Shown here: in pieces, positions 1-8,694 of the stretch
Layout: each line of letters opens with the position of its first letter
How positions within the stretch are numbered: position 1 is the first letter of the stretch
Assembly (NCBI GenBank): GCA_902826615.1
Contig: CADEFN010000001.1
Coordinates: forward strand, 186,001-250,000
DNA length: 64,000 nucleotides
Direction: 5' to 3'
Source of the DNA: an uncultured Gemmatimonadota bacterium
GTDB lineage: Bacteria > Gemmatimonadota > Gemmatimonadetes > Gemmatimonadales > Gemmatimonadaceae
The notes under the pieces: generated by a model
Told to the model about the DNA's origin: nothing
The model's database searches: none
What the model saw: only the letters and a program-made list of their open reading frames with translations
Translations under genes and position numbers: made by a program

Positions 1-375
1 CACCAGCTCGAACTGATGGGACACCTCATTCGAAACGCCAATCGGTGTGTGCAGTCGCGTGGTGCCCGATGGAGCCATGGGCAACTCGTAGCCCGCGGGA
101 GGACAAACACTCAGAAAGCGCTGGGTGCTGGTGCTCGCAAAGTCGAAACGGCCAGCGTCGTCCACGCGCACCACGGTTCGGCCGTCGGTTACCCGGGCAC
201 CGGGAACCGCACGTCCCGCCGAGACGACACGTCCTCGCACACGGACCGGGCGCGCGATGTCGGCAGGTGACCAGAGTTGCCATGGCCGATAGGGATCGCG
301 TATGAGAAGCTCGGGAAGCGCGAGACCCACGCCCATTCCGGCAGTAGTGGCGAGAAAAGTGCGCCGCGTGGTCAT
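1..375 (-). CDS. Calcineurin-like metallophosphoesterase, N-terminal part (cut by the window edge)
   Basis: The first 125 codons read without a stop from an ATG at 375 to the window edge. A purine-rich ribosome site (GAGAGGAG) lies just upstream. The protein opens with a twin-arginine-like signal (TTRRTFLAT), then about 80 residues with the beta-sandwich pattern VRGRVVSAGRAVPGARVTDG, then DDAGRF and a CPPAGYE segment. That order (an exported N-terminal Ig-like domain with a DG.....D..GR core and a P.GY end) is typical of the domain preceding the catalytic fold in secreted calcineurin-like phosphoesterases. The catalytic part lies outside the window, so the enzymatic call rests on the N-terminal domain alone. 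It is divergent from the deacetylase gene, with 129 bases between the two starts. Confidence 0.62.
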   Translation of the reverse strand, partial: MTTRRTFLATTAGMGVGLALPELLIRDPYRPWQLWSPADIARPVRVRGRVVSAGRAVPGARVTDGRTVVRVDDAGRFDFASTSTQRFLSVCPPAGYELPMAPSGTTRLHTPIGVSNEVSHQFELV

Positions 376-504
376 GACTGCTCCTCTCAGGTCGCGTTCA
401 GACGTGAGTGTAGCACCGAAACGCGAAGACTTCACGAGGTGAGCGCCAACGAGCACGTCACGAGTTTGCTCCTGGTCGTGGCCGAGGCCGGTTATCCTTC
501 GCCC

Positions 505-1266
505 ATGTCTCTTGTCCGATTTCTGCTAGCTGCAGCCCTGTGCCCACTGGCTCTGTCAGCGCAACGCGCCCCTGACTCGCTGCGGGTGCCGATTCTTGTG
601 TATCACAACATCCAGTCGAAGGCCGAGGCCCGCGGCATTCGCGCCCCTGATCTGACCATGCGCCCCGAAGTGTTTGCGGCGCAGATGCAGTATCTGAAGG
701 ACCGCAAAATTCCGGTGGTCTCGTTCATCGCCCTGCTCGACGCCCTGGAGGGAAAGGGGAAGGTGCCACCGGGGGCCGTGGTGCTCACCTTTGATGACGG
801 GCGGCTGAACCAGTACCAAAGTGCCTATCCGGTGCTCAGGAAACATGGCTTCACGGCGACCTTCTTTCCGTTCACACATGCCATGAACAAGAACCCGAAG
901 TATTTCACCTGGGCTCAGCTGGAAGAGATGCAGAAGGCCGGGATGACCATCGGGTCACACACGTCGCTGCATGAGCGGGTGGATCGGATGAAGGGCGACA
1001 AGATGCACGCCGAGATTTCGGGGAGCCGCGAATTGCTCATGTCCAAACTTGGCAAGGCAGCGGGCGAGTTGTTCTCGTACCCTTTTGGTGTGCTCGCCCC
1101 GCAAGGGGACTCCGCAGTGCGGGCCGCCGGGTATCGCGCGGCGCGAGCCTACACGGGTGGTGCCTGGAACAACTGGCAGCTGCGCTGGCGGCTGCGTGCA
1201 GTGCCGGTGACCGAGGACATGAAGCGGTTTACCGCGATGGTGGACCCGGGCGCGCCGCCGAGCTAG
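505..1266 (+). CDS. Secreted polysaccharide deacetylase (carbohydrate esterase family 4)
   Basis: 253 residues. The ATG at 505 is chosen because it opens a clean signal peptide (MSLVRFLLAAALCPLALSAQ); longer in-frame starts add residues with no export signal. Family motifs are visible: TFDDG at residues 95-99 (catalytic base and metal Asp), SHTSLH at 151-156 (the metal-binding H-S/T-x-x-H motif) and SYPFG at 191-195 in place of the usual R-x-P-Y/F-G. CE4 enzymes remove N- or O-acetyl groups from peptidoglycan, chitin or exopolysaccharide in the periplasm or outside the cell. The exact substrate cannot be read from sequence. It stands alone and is followed by two hairpins separating it from a convergent gene. 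Confidence 0.85.
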   Translation: MSLVRFLLAAALCPLALSAQRAPDSLRVPILVYHNIQSKAEARGIRAPDLTMRPEVFAAQMQYLKDRKIPVVSFIALLDALEGKGKVPPGAVVLTFDDGRLNQYQSAYPVLRKHGFTATFFPFTHAMNKNPKYFTWAQLEEMQKAGMTIGSHTSLHERVDRMKGDKMHAEISGSRELLMSKLGKAAGELFSYPFGVLAPQGDSAVRAAGYRAARAYTGGAWNNWQLRWRLRAVPVTEDMKRFTAMVDPGAPPS

Positions 1267-1308
1267 CCGGTCCACAAGCAGGTCGGCACAGCGCCCCCCG
1301 CTCCAGCA

Positions 1309-1329
1309 CGTTCCCCAAACAGGGGAACG
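1309..1329. terminator. Perfect hairpin between convergent genes
   Basis: Eight-base perfect inverted repeat CGTTCCCC/GGGGAACG with a five-base AAACA loop, between the convergent genes ending at 1266 and 1405. There is no T-run, so factor-independent termination is only suggested by position. Confidence 0.4.
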
Positions 1330-1342
1330 CGCGCGATCACCA

Positions 1343-1388
1343 TCAGGGGCCCAGTGTCTTTCCGCGTCTCAGCGACCCTGGGCCCTGA
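1343..1388. terminator. Second inverted repeat between convergent genes
   Basis: TCAGGGGCCCAG at 1343-1354 pairs with CTGGGCCCTGA at 1378-1388 (one bulged G, 23-base loop). It lies 17 bases beyond the stop of the minus-strand gene at 1405 and could end transcription from either side. Confidence 0.35.
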
Positions 1389-1404
1389 CGTCCGCACCTG
1401 AACT

Positions 1405-1767
1405 TCAGAAGGGCGGGATGAAGAGGTTTACCTTCTCCCCCGCACTCACCATGATCTCGTCGCTCACGGCGTTGGAGCGGCTACCGATGGGATGCACGGC
1501 AAAACGCAGCTGCGTGCTGCTGAACACCATCTCCTTGGGCACCGTAAACTGCTGCACGGTAAAGCCGCTCACCGTCCCCAGCCGCTGTACCCGCAGCCCC
1601 TGCACGGCATACACCACCGCATCATTGAACGCGGTGTTCTCCACTTCGAGGATTGTCTTCCCCTTCTTCTGCGTCTCGGCATCGGTGGGGAAGCGATAGG
1701 CCACGGGCTTCCCCAAGCCGCTCACGAGCGCCGCGCTCAGCGCAAAATGCATCATCATCGCCCGCAT
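1405..1767 (-). CDS. Small exported protein of unknown function
   Basis: 120 residues from an ATG at 1767 preceded by GGAGGAG at good spacing, which is why this start is preferred to one further upstream. The N-terminus (MRAMMMHFALSAALVSGLG) looks like a short signal or anchor. The rest alternates VENTAFNDAVVYAVQG, RLGTVSGFTVQQFTVP and HPIGSRSNAVSDEIMV. This is a predicted all-beta fold of a kind I recognise as common in secreted proteins of this lineage (an extra-cytoplasmic 'VEN..W.D..VY' domain), but with no assigned function. It is convergent with the deacetylase and divergent from the DUF5916 gene at 1929. Confidence 0.6.
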   Translation of the reverse strand: MRAMMMHFALSAALVSGLGKPVAYRFPTDAETQKKGKTILEVENTAFNDAVVYAVQGLRVQRLGTVSGFTVQQFTVPKEMVFSSTQLRFAVHPIGSRSNAVSDEIMVSAGEKVNLFIPPF

Positions 1768-1928
1768 GGTCTCCTCCAGTGAGGTGTGCCCTTCCCTACC
1801 ATAAGAGGGGCTCGGGAGTTCAAAGGTTCCCGGGTTCCTTCTGCGCCTCATCACGCGCGAGTGTCGATTGGGCGTTTGCCATTCCGGACGGGTGCGACGC
1901 CCGACAACTTGTGGCGCACGAAACACCT

Positions 1929-4277
1929 ATGCCCTTCCCGTCCCTGCTACCCACCCGGCCGCCAGGCCGCAGCCTTGCTGCGGCTTTTCTGCTGCTGGCG
2001 GGAGTGTCGCTGGGCGCGCAGGCACAGGCCGGAGGCAATCGGGGCGAGCGGGGAGACGAGTCATCGCCACCGATGATGGTGCGCGAGCCGTCGGGGAAGG
2101 TCACTGTGCGGGTGGGGCGTCTGGAGGGGGCCTTTGTGCTCGACGGCGCCCTCGATGAAGCACCCTACGCCGCGACACCTCCATACACAAACTTCGTACA
2201 GCAGGAGCCCAACGAAGGCGCGCCGGCCACCGAACGAACCGAAGCCTGGATCTTCTTTGACGAGAAGAACCTCTACATCGCCGCTCGGCTGTACGAGACC
2301 GATCCGTCGCATCGGGTGGCCAGTGACATGCGTCGCGACTCGAACAACATGTACAACAACGATCACCTCGCGGTGATGTTCGATACCTTCCACGATCACC
2401 GCAACGGGTTCGGCTTTTCGGTCAACCGACTCGGCGGGCTCTTTGATTTCTCCACGGTCAACGAAACGCCGAGTTCCAACTGGAACGGCGTGTGGGACGC
2501 GCGCGCGAAGGACTTTGACGGGGGATGGTCGGTGGAGATTCGTATTCCCTTCCGGTCGATCCGGTTCAGGGAAGGGGCCGACACCTGGGGCGTCAACATG
2601 CGACGGATGGTGCGCTGGAAAAACGAAACCTCGTTCCTGAGCGCGGTGCCCCGATCGTGGGGACGCCGAGGACTCAACAAAGTGTCGAATGCCGCGACCA
2701 TGCGCGGCCTGAGCACTCCGGTGCGCGGACTCAACCTCGATGTCAAGCCGTATCTGCTGGGCTCGATGCTCACCAACCGGCTGGCGACACCTGCTTTCTC
2801 CAACAAGGGCGACGGCAATGTGGGTGGCGACGCCAAGTGGGGCATCACCCAGCAGCTGGTGGCCGACTTCACCTGGAATACCGACTTCGCCCAGGTGGAG
2901 GATGACGAAGCCCAGGTGAACCTCACGCGGTTTTCCCTCTTTTTCCCGGAGAAGCGGGAGTTTTTCCTCGAGGGGCAGGACGCATATGCTTTTGGTGGAG
3001 TGGGCGGGGGTGGGGGTGGGGGAGGTGGTGGCGGTGGCGGAGGTGGAGGAGGGGGCGGCGGCGGTGGTGGTGGTGGCAGCAACCCCGGGGCACCGGGGAG
3101 CGACAATCTCTCCCCTGTCCTGTTCTATAGCCGACGCATCGGGTTGGCCAATGGTGCGGTGGCGCCTATCCCGCTGGGCGCTCGAACGCTTGGGCGTGTT
3201 GGGGCATGGCAGGTCGGTGCCCTCAACATGCAGACATCGGAGGTTGGCGGTGTCGCTCCATCGACAAACTTTTCCGTGCTGCGCGTGAATCGTGATGTCG
3301 GTGCACGCTCGCGGCTGGGGATGATCGCCACCAATCGCGACCCGGCCGACGCCTCGAGCAACCGGGTACTCGGCGCGGACGCGCAGCTCAACTTTTCAGA
3401 TGACGTCGCCTTGCTCGGGTACGTCGCACGCACCTCGGTCGACACCGCGACCGGTGATCAGTCGAGTTATCGCAGCCGCTTTGACTGGAACGGGGACCGC
3501 TACGGTCTCAACCTCGAGCATCTGTATGTGGGAGATGCCTTCGACCCCGGCATCGGCTTTTTGCGGCGCAGTGCCTTCCGACGTTCCTACGGTCAGGCAC
3601 GATTCAGTCCGAGGCCCACCTCGCTCCGGGGTATTCGCAAACTCAGCTGGCAAGCCAGCGGCGACTACATCACTGCAGCTTCGGGTGGTGTGCAGTCCAC
3701 TGAGGCGCAGGCCGCCTTCATTACCGAATTCAGTCAGGGGGACTTTCTCAACTTCGAGGTGACCCGTTCATACGAACGGCTCGACGACCCGTTTGAGGTT
3801 GCTCGCGACGTGACGGTGCCCGAAGGAGGGTATCACTTCACCAACACCAAGGCCTCGTACGTCTTTGGCACGCAGCGGCCGGTGAGTGGCACACTCATCA
3901 TGGCCCGCGGGAGTTTCTACGAGGGCACACTCACCGAAGCCACCTGGCGCGGGCGTGTGGAGGTGAGTCCGCAGCTTATCGCCGAGCCTACCGTGTCGTT
4001 CAATCGCGTTGATGGCCCTTTTGGTCGCGGCAACACCAACCTGGTGAGCTCACGACTCACCTGGACCATTACCCCGCGCATGTTCACCGCCGCGCTGCTG
4101 CAGTACCAGTCACGCACGCAGTCGATGGCGACCAATGTGCGGTTCCGCTGGGAGTATCAGCCCGGCAGTGAGCTGTTTGTCGTCTACAGCGATGGCCGAA
4201 CGACGATCGGGCCGCGATATCCCGACCTGCAGAACCGGTCGGTGGTGGTGAAGCTGACGAAGTTGTTCCGCTGGTAG
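1929..4277 (+). CDS. DUF5916 outer-membrane protein with CBM9-like domain and polyglycine loop
   Basis: 782 residues from the ATG at 1929, which opens a signal peptide ending near AQAQAGG. Residues about 50-240 match the CBM9-like carbohydrate-binding domain found at the front of DUF5916 proteins (LDGALDEAPY, TEAWIFFDEKNLYIAARLYE, NHR/NGFGFSVN-type segments, WSVEIRIPFRSIRF). The rest is a predicted beta-barrel with the family marker NLTRFSLFFPEKREFFLEG and the later LFYSRRIGLANG. Between these last two sits a run of 25 consecutive glycines (3003-3077). The family is thought to sit in the outer membrane; substrate and role are unknown. A paralogue lies at 14258-16939. Confidence 0.8.
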   Translation: MPFPSLLPTRPPGRSLAAAFLLLAGVSLGAQAQAGGNRGERGDESSPPMMVREPSGKVTVRVGRLEGAFVLDGALDEAPYAATPPYTNFVQQEPNEGAPATERTEAWIFFDEKNLYIAARLYETDPSHRVASDMRRDSNNMYNNDHLAVMFDTFHDHRNGFGFSVNRLGGLFDFSTVNETPSSNWNGVWDARAKDFDGGWSVEIRIPFRSIRFREGADTWGVNMRRMVRWKNETSFLSAVPRSWGRRGLNKVSNAATMRGLSTPVRGLNLDVKPYLLGSMLTNRLATPAFSNKGDGNVGGDAKWGITQQLVADFTWNTDFAQVEDDEAQVNLTRFSLFFPEKREFFLEGQDAYAFGGVGGGGGGGGGGGGGGGGGGGGGGGGGSNPGAPGSDNLSPVLFYSRRIGLANGAVAPIPLGARTLGRVGAWQVGALNMQTSEVGGVAPSTNFSVLRVNRDVGARSRLGMIATNRDPADASSNRVLGADAQLNFSDDVALLGYVARTSVDTATGDQSSYRSRFDWNGDRYGLNLEHLYVGDAFDPGIGFLRRSAFRRSYGQARFSPRPTSLRGIRKLSWQASGDYITAASGGVQSTEAQAAFITEFSQGDFLNFEVTRSYERLDDPFEVARDVTVPEGGYHFTNTKASYVFGTQRPVSGTLIMARGSFYEGTLTEATWRGRVEVSPQLIAEPTVSFNRVDGPFGRGNTNLVSSRLTWTITPRMFTAALLQYQSRTQSMATNVRFRWEYQPGSELFVVYSDGRTTIGPRYPDLQNRSVVVKLTKLFRW
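3003..3077 (+). repeat. In-frame polyglycine tract (25 GGN codons)
   Basis: Twenty-five consecutive glycine codons using all four GGN forms, so the protein rather than a single DNA unit is what repeats. The 5' part contains closely spaced runs of three to five G, a potential G-quadruplex on the coding strand. It lies in a predicted loop of the DUF5916 barrel. Confidence 0.9.
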
Positions 4278-4288
4278 CGGCGCGGAGC

Positions 4289-4723
4289 CTACCGCTTTCC
4301 TGCCGGCGAATAGTCCGTCGTCGTCATCCAGACCCGCTCCGGCGATTTCGCCAGGATGGCACCATCGGCCTCACTCGCCTTCTGCACACGGGCCCACGCC
4401 GTGTCGGTGGCAAAAGCCCGCCAGCTGGCGTCGGCTGCTGAACGGCTTTCGTGCGAGACGATATAGATGAGGGTGTTCTCGCGACGGGCGCTGTCCATCG
4501 GCACCCAGTACATCTCATTGCGCATGCCGTGTTTCTCGAAGAGGCGCATGGTGTGATCGCGAAAGCGTGCGTGCAGCGCGGGCATCCGGCCCGGGAGTGT
4601 GGTGTAGGTCCGGAGTTCGTAGACCCGTGGTGACTGCCGACCAGCGGCGGCACCAAGTCGATAGCTGCCCATAAGGGCGGCGAGGGCAACGACAGAGACG
4701 AGAACGGCGGACCGAATGCGCAT
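4289..4723 (-). CDS. Exported NIPSNAP-family protein
   Basis: 144 residues from an ATG at 4723; a GTG 12 codons upstream is possible. A hydrophobic N-terminus (SAVLVSVVALAALMGSYRLG) suggests a signal peptide or anchor. The rest is one NIPSNAP ferredoxin-like domain: VYELRTYTTLPGRMPALHAR, the acidic/aromatic middle with MYWVP, and TLIYIVSHES followed by a conserved W..F..D..W pattern. NIPSNAP domains are small dimeric alpha/beta folds with no agreed biochemical role. The gene ends 11 bases from the convergent DUF5916 stop and is followed on the same strand by the dioxygenase-like gene upstream of it. Confidence 0.75.
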   Translation of the reverse strand: MRIRSAVLVSVVALAALMGSYRLGAAAGRQSPRVYELRTYTTLPGRMPALHARFRDHTMRLFEKHGMRNEMYWVPMDSARRENTLIYIVSHESRSAADASWRAFATDTAWARVQKASEADGAILAKSPERVWMTTTDYSPAGKR

Positions 4724-4780
4724 GAGGGAGGGCGAGGGTGCGCCAAACGTAGCGCGCACCCGCCACCCACTGTCACCCCC

Positions 4781-5596
4781 TCAGACCGCCACCGTCAGTG
4801 TGGCCGTGTATCCCGCGGTCGCATCTCCCGTCATCGTCGCCAGCTGGTTGGCGGCCCGATCCTCGCCAAAGACGTTGTCACTCGCGAGACTCACGCCACC
4901 CAGGTTTGTGAGGCTGGTTGCGTAGCCGGATGTGGCGTACACGGTGCGCGACGTGGCCTCGGGGAGTGCCAGCTGAGAAGTGCGCACCCGGTTGGCCAGC
5001 GACGACGCGGCCGCCAGACTTTCGAAGACCTCGAAGTGCATGTGCGGCCAGCGTCCCGCATAACACCCCGGGAAAATGGTGGTGAACGTCACTCGGCCAT
5101 TGGCGTCCGCCGCTTGCACCCCGCGGAGATAGTTCTGGTTGGTGACGCCCGCCGAGTAGAGGGAGTAGAGCCCGGCACGATCACAATGCCAGAGGTAGAT
5201 GGCCGCGCCCGGTTTGGGCTGGCATGTTGCGGCTGTCTGGAGGTTGAGGATGACGGTCAGGGGAATACCGGCCGCGGTGCCACTGAGTCCGGCAAAACTC
5301 GAGCGGATGTCGGCGCGGACCACGCCGGTCTGGTTGAGCACGTTGGGCCCATTCGACCCGTCGCCCGGAAAGGGTCCTGCGGTTTCGGCGGGAATGAGCG
5401 AGCAGATGCCGTTGCTGGTGTTACCGGGATCTGTGACCCCATTCTCGCTCCCACACCCAAGGAGAGCGAGCGCGCCGGCGCCAAGGGCCAGTCGCAGCGC
5501 CTCGCGGCGTCGCAACACGCCGCCGGTGGCCAGGAGGTCGCGGTTCAGTCCACCAAAGTCGTCGTGATGCATGCGCTGCGGGGTCAGGGGGTTCAT
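4781..5596 (-). CDS. Intradiol ring-cleavage dioxygenase-like lipoprotein
   Basis: 271 residues from an ATG at 5596 (an ATG at 5572 is also plausible). An RRREALRLALGAGALALLGC stretch combines a twin-arginine motif with a lipobox, suggesting folded export and anchoring. The catalytic fold is recognisable: AETAGPFPGDG, IYLWHCDRAGLYSLYS and PGCYAGRWPHMHFEVF. Two tyrosines and the two histidines of PHMHF match the four non-haem Fe(III) ligands of protocatechuate/catechol 1,2-type dioxygenases. Exported members of this family are frequent, but their substrates are largely unknown. No aromatic-degradation genes are nearby, so an ortho-cleavage pathway role is not supported by context. Confidence 0.78.
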   Translation of the reverse strand: MNPLTPQRMHHDDFGGLNRDLLATGGVLRRREALRLALGAGALALLGCGSENGVTDPGNTSNGICSLIPAETAGPFPGDGSNGPNVLNQTGVVRADIRSSFAGLSGTAAGIPLTVILNLQTAATCQPKPGAAIYLWHCDRAGLYSLYSAGVTNQNYLRGVQAADANGRVTFTTIFPGCYAGRWPHMHFEVFESLAAASSLANRVRTSQLALPEATSRTVYATSGYATSLTNLGGVSLASDNVFGEDRAANQLATMTGDATAGYTATLTVAV

Positions 5597-5725
5597 TGGC
5601 TCAAACACCACTCACGTCGCGACACCCTATGTGACCGCTGTCCAAGCCTTGACCCTGCCCGCGCCGCGCTCGCTATTTCCTGCCTGAGCTGCTGCACCCT
5701 CCCGACCCGCTTCCGGACCCTCCAC

Positions 5726-7942
5726 ATGCGCCCGTACCCGTTTGTTGCCGGCGTTCTAGCCCTACCCGCCACCCTGCTCGCCCAGGGTCAGCGCCCCATG
5801 ACCTTTCTCGACCAGCAGCTGATGAAGAATGCTGGTTCGCTGGAGCTGAGCCCCACCGGCGATCGGGCCCTCTACACGTTGTCGGTGCCTAACTGGAAAG
5901 AGGCCAAGCGATACACCGACGTGTTTGTCGTGAACACCAGCGGCGGCCTCAGCACCACACGCCAGCTCACGTTCACCAGGGACAAGAACGAGAACACGCC
6001 ACGCTGGTCGCCCGACGGGAGCTTCTTTGTTTTCTCCTCCAATCGTGACGGGGCCACCAATCAGCTCTATGTCATGCGGCCCGACGGCGGCGAGGCACAG
6101 AAGATCACCGACGCCAAGGACGGCGTTGGCAACTACGCCTTCACACGTGATGGGCGCTCGCTGGTGTTTGCCGCCGGCAAAAGCGAGGAGCAGCAGCTCT
6201 GGACGCTCCCGGTTGCCGGCATCACCGAAGGCAAGGCGACGCCACTGACCAAACACGCCACACCCATCGGCAACTGGCAGCTCTCCCGCGACGGACGCCG
6301 CGTCTTTTTCATTGCGGCGGACTCGGTGGACCACGCCAACAAGGAGCGGATGGAAAAGAAGTTCGACGTGCGGATCCGCAACGAAGACATTCCACTCAAT
6401 CACCTGTGGATGGTGGACATCGCCAGCGCCTCGGAGAAGCGCCTCACGCAGGGCGCGGACTTCTCGGTGGAAGGGATGTCGCTGTCGGACGATGGCAAGT
6501 GGGCCGGCGTTCGCATCATGCCGAATGACCGCTATGTGCGCACCGTCAACGAAGCCGGCAACTCCGCCGACCTGCATCTCCTCAACATCGAGAGCGGGAA
6601 TCTCGAGCGCCTGACGAACAACCAGAACATCGGCGAAAGCACGCTGAGCTTTGCCCCCGATGGCCGCACGATGGCCTTCAGTGCGTCTGATGACTTTGTC
6701 TACTTCAAGTCGAACAAGGTGTACACCCGCGCCATCGCGGACGTTGGTGGCAAGTGGACCAAACTGGGCGGTAGCTACGACGGCGATGTCACCATTGGGT
6801 GGTGGAGCGCGGACTCCAAGACCATCTACTACGGCGATGGCGTACGGGCGACCACGCAGCTCATGGCGCTCGACGTTGCCTCTAACACGGTCAAGCAGGT
6901 CACCGACTACAAGGCGTCGTTCAACGCGACGCGCGACCAGGTGAGTGGCAAGCTCCTTATCACCTACGCCGACCCCAAGACCCCCACCGTCCACTTTGTG
7001 GCCGACCGCGTCGAAGACGCCGCCACTCGCTCGACCTGGAAGCAGCTCACCAACGCCAACCCGCAGATTGCCGAGATCGCCCTCGGCGATGAAGAAGAAA
7101 TCTGCTGGGCCTCGGTGGACAAGAAGCAGACCTGCGGCATCCTCGTGAAACCCGTTGGCTACCAGGAAGGCAAGCGGTATCCGCTGATTGTCGCCATTCA
7201 TGGTGGGCCGCAGTCCGCCGACGTGCTGGGCTTCAACGGCGGCTACGGTGCGCAGGCATATGCCGGCGATGGCTACATGGTGCTCAAGCCCAATTATCGC
7301 GGCTCCACCAACTACGGTGAGGCCCACAAGTGGGGCATCGTCAACGACTACTTCAAGAAGGGCTACGAAGACATCATGACCGGCGTCGATCAGCTCATCA
7401 GCAAGGGCATGGTGGACGGCGACAAGATGGGTGTACTAGGCTGGAGCGCGGGCGGGCACTGGACCAACTGGATCATCACGCACAACACCCGCTTCAAGGC
7501 CGCCTCGTCAGGCGCCGGCACGGTCAACTGGATTTCCATGTACGCCCAGTCCGACATGCAATACGTGCGGATGCACTACCTGGGCAACAAACTCCCGTAT
7601 GGTGACTTCGAACCGTATTGGAAGCAGTCGCCCATTCGCTACATCACCGCCGCCAAGACCCCAACGATGATTCACGTGGTGGATGGCGACCCGCGTGTGC
7701 CGCGTCCGCAGAGCGAAGAGCTCCACATGGCACTCAAGAAGCTCAACGTTCCCACCGAGCTCTTTGTGTATCCCGGCATGACACACGGCATTCCGGACGC
7801 GCGCAATCAGCTGCTCAAGTCGGTGGCCGAGAAGGCGTGGATGGACAAGTGGATTCTCGGGAAGGGTGGCTTCAAGTGGCAGGATGTGCTGAAGACGCTG
7901 GAGGAGTCACCAACATCGCGCGCGGCCACCACATCGCCGTAG
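5726..7942 (+). CDS. Secreted S9-family prolyl oligopeptidase (acylaminoacyl/dipeptidyl-peptidase type)
   Basis: 738 residues from the ATG at 5726, which starts a signal peptide ending near LLAQGQ. The N-terminal two thirds is a PD40-type beta-propeller (RWSPDGSFFVFSSNRDGATN and several similar blades). The C-terminal alpha/beta hydrolase carries Ser574 in GWSAGG, Asp655 in GDPRVP and His687 in MTHGI. The 81 and 32 residue spacings are right for an S9 triad, so the enzyme should be active. Such enzymes trim peptides in the periplasm as part of protein scavenging. It is divergent from the dioxygenase-like gene, with 129 bases between starts. Confidence 0.88.
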   Translation: MRPYPFVAGVLALPATLLAQGQRPMTFLDQQLMKNAGSLELSPTGDRALYTLSVPNWKEAKRYTDVFVVNTSGGLSTTRQLTFTRDKNENTPRWSPDGSFFVFSSNRDGATNQLYVMRPDGGEAQKITDAKDGVGNYAFTRDGRSLVFAAGKSEEQQLWTLPVAGITEGKATPLTKHATPIGNWQLSRDGRRVFFIAADSVDHANKERMEKKFDVRIRNEDIPLNHLWMVDIASASEKRLTQGADFSVEGMSLSDDGKWAGVRIMPNDRYVRTVNEAGNSADLHLLNIESGNLERLTNNQNIGESTLSFAPDGRTMAFSASDDFVYFKSNKVYTRAIADVGGKWTKLGGSYDGDVTIGWWSADSKTIYYGDGVRATTQLMALDVASNTVKQVTDYKASFNATRDQVSGKLLITYADPKTPTVHFVADRVEDAATRSTWKQLTNANPQIAEIALGDEEEICWASVDKKQTCGILVKPVGYQEGKRYPLIVAIHGGPQSADVLGFNGGYGAQAYAGDGYMVLKPNYRGSTNYGEAHKWGIVNDYFKKGYEDIMTGVDQLISKGMVDGDKMGVLGWSAGGHWTNWIITHNTRFKAASSGAGTVNWISMYAQSDMQYVRMHYLGNKLPYGDFEPYWKQSPIRYITAAKTPTMIHVVDGDPRVPRPQSEELHMALKKLNVPTELFVYPGMTHGIPDARNQLLKSVAEKAWMDKWILGKGGFKWQDVLKTLEESPTSRAATTSP

Positions 7943-7976
7943 CTGACACTGGTCGGGGTCACGGCGTATTCGTTGC

Positions 7977-8570
7977 ATGACCCCGCGTTCCGCCATGCCT
8001 GACAGCCCACTGACGCGTCCGTTGGAACTCGTGCGACCGACGTCGGAGCACTTTCCGTCGTTGGTCGCCGCCCTTGAACGCGGCTGGGATCCCCCGGGCC
8101 TGACCGCCGCCGAAGAACTGGCAAAGGCAACCGCTGACCCCCTTGCCTACCTGGACGAAGCCGAGGATCGAAACGGCACCGGGAAGCCGGTTCGTCTCCC
8201 CGACGGCACGTTCGTGCCGCGCCTTCCCAGCATCACCCGCTGGCTCTGGGACGGCGAGTTTGCCGGTCGCATCAATCTGCGCTGGCAAGTGGGAACGGTC
8301 GCCCTGCCACCAACCTGCCTCGGTCACATCGGTTATGTGGTGGTGCCGTGGAAGCGACGACTCGGCTACGCAACGCGTGCGCTGGCCCTGCTGCTCCCGG
8401 AAGCGCAGGCGCTGGGACTGCCGTTCGTGGAGGTAACCACGGACCCGGACAACCACGCGTCCCAGCGTGTGATCGAGGCGAATGGCGGCGTACTCCAGGA
8501 GCACTTCCGCAAGCACCCGTCGCATGGCGGCGGGATGTGTCTGCGGTACCGCCTGACCTTTCAGGATTAA
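7977..8570 (+). CDS. GNAT-family N-acetyltransferase
   Basis: 197 residues from the ATG at 7977; an ATG six codons in (7995) would serve equally. The GNAT core is visible as LGHIGYVVVPWKRRLGYATR (strand 4 and the acetyl-CoA pyrophosphate loop, here V-x-x-x-x-R-x-x-G-Y-A), followed by VEVTTDPDNHASQRVIEANG (strand 5 and helix 4). The N-terminal part has a GWDPPG.TAAEELA segment seen in a subgroup of stand-alone acetyltransferases. The substrate cannot be predicted. It is transcribed in the same direction as the S9 peptidase, 34 bases downstream, so it may share its mRNA. Confidence 0.78.
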   Translation: MTPRSAMPDSPLTRPLELVRPTSEHFPSLVAALERGWDPPGLTAAEELAKATADPLAYLDEAEDRNGTGKPVRLPDGTFVPRLPSITRWLWDGEFAGRINLRWQVGTVALPPTCLGHIGYVVVPWKRRLGYATRALALLLPEAQALGLPFVEVTTDPDNHASQRVIEANGGVLQEHFRKHPSHGGGMCLRYRLTFQD

Positions 8571-8694
8571 CGCTGACTAAGCGCTAGCTGCACCATCCAG
8601 CGGGCCTGCCCTATTTGCGTCGCGACCCCGGGCAGCTTGCGATGTTCTGCAGGCACGTGCAGCTTAACGGGTCTTCAGCGCGTCGGAGCACATA

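Noticed and set aside
5762-7327. Open frame of 521 codons on the minus strand opposite the S9 peptidase
   Set aside because: Codon pattern is the complement of a well-supported gene with a full catalytic triad. No family motifs, no ribosome site; a typical shadow in GC-rich DNA.
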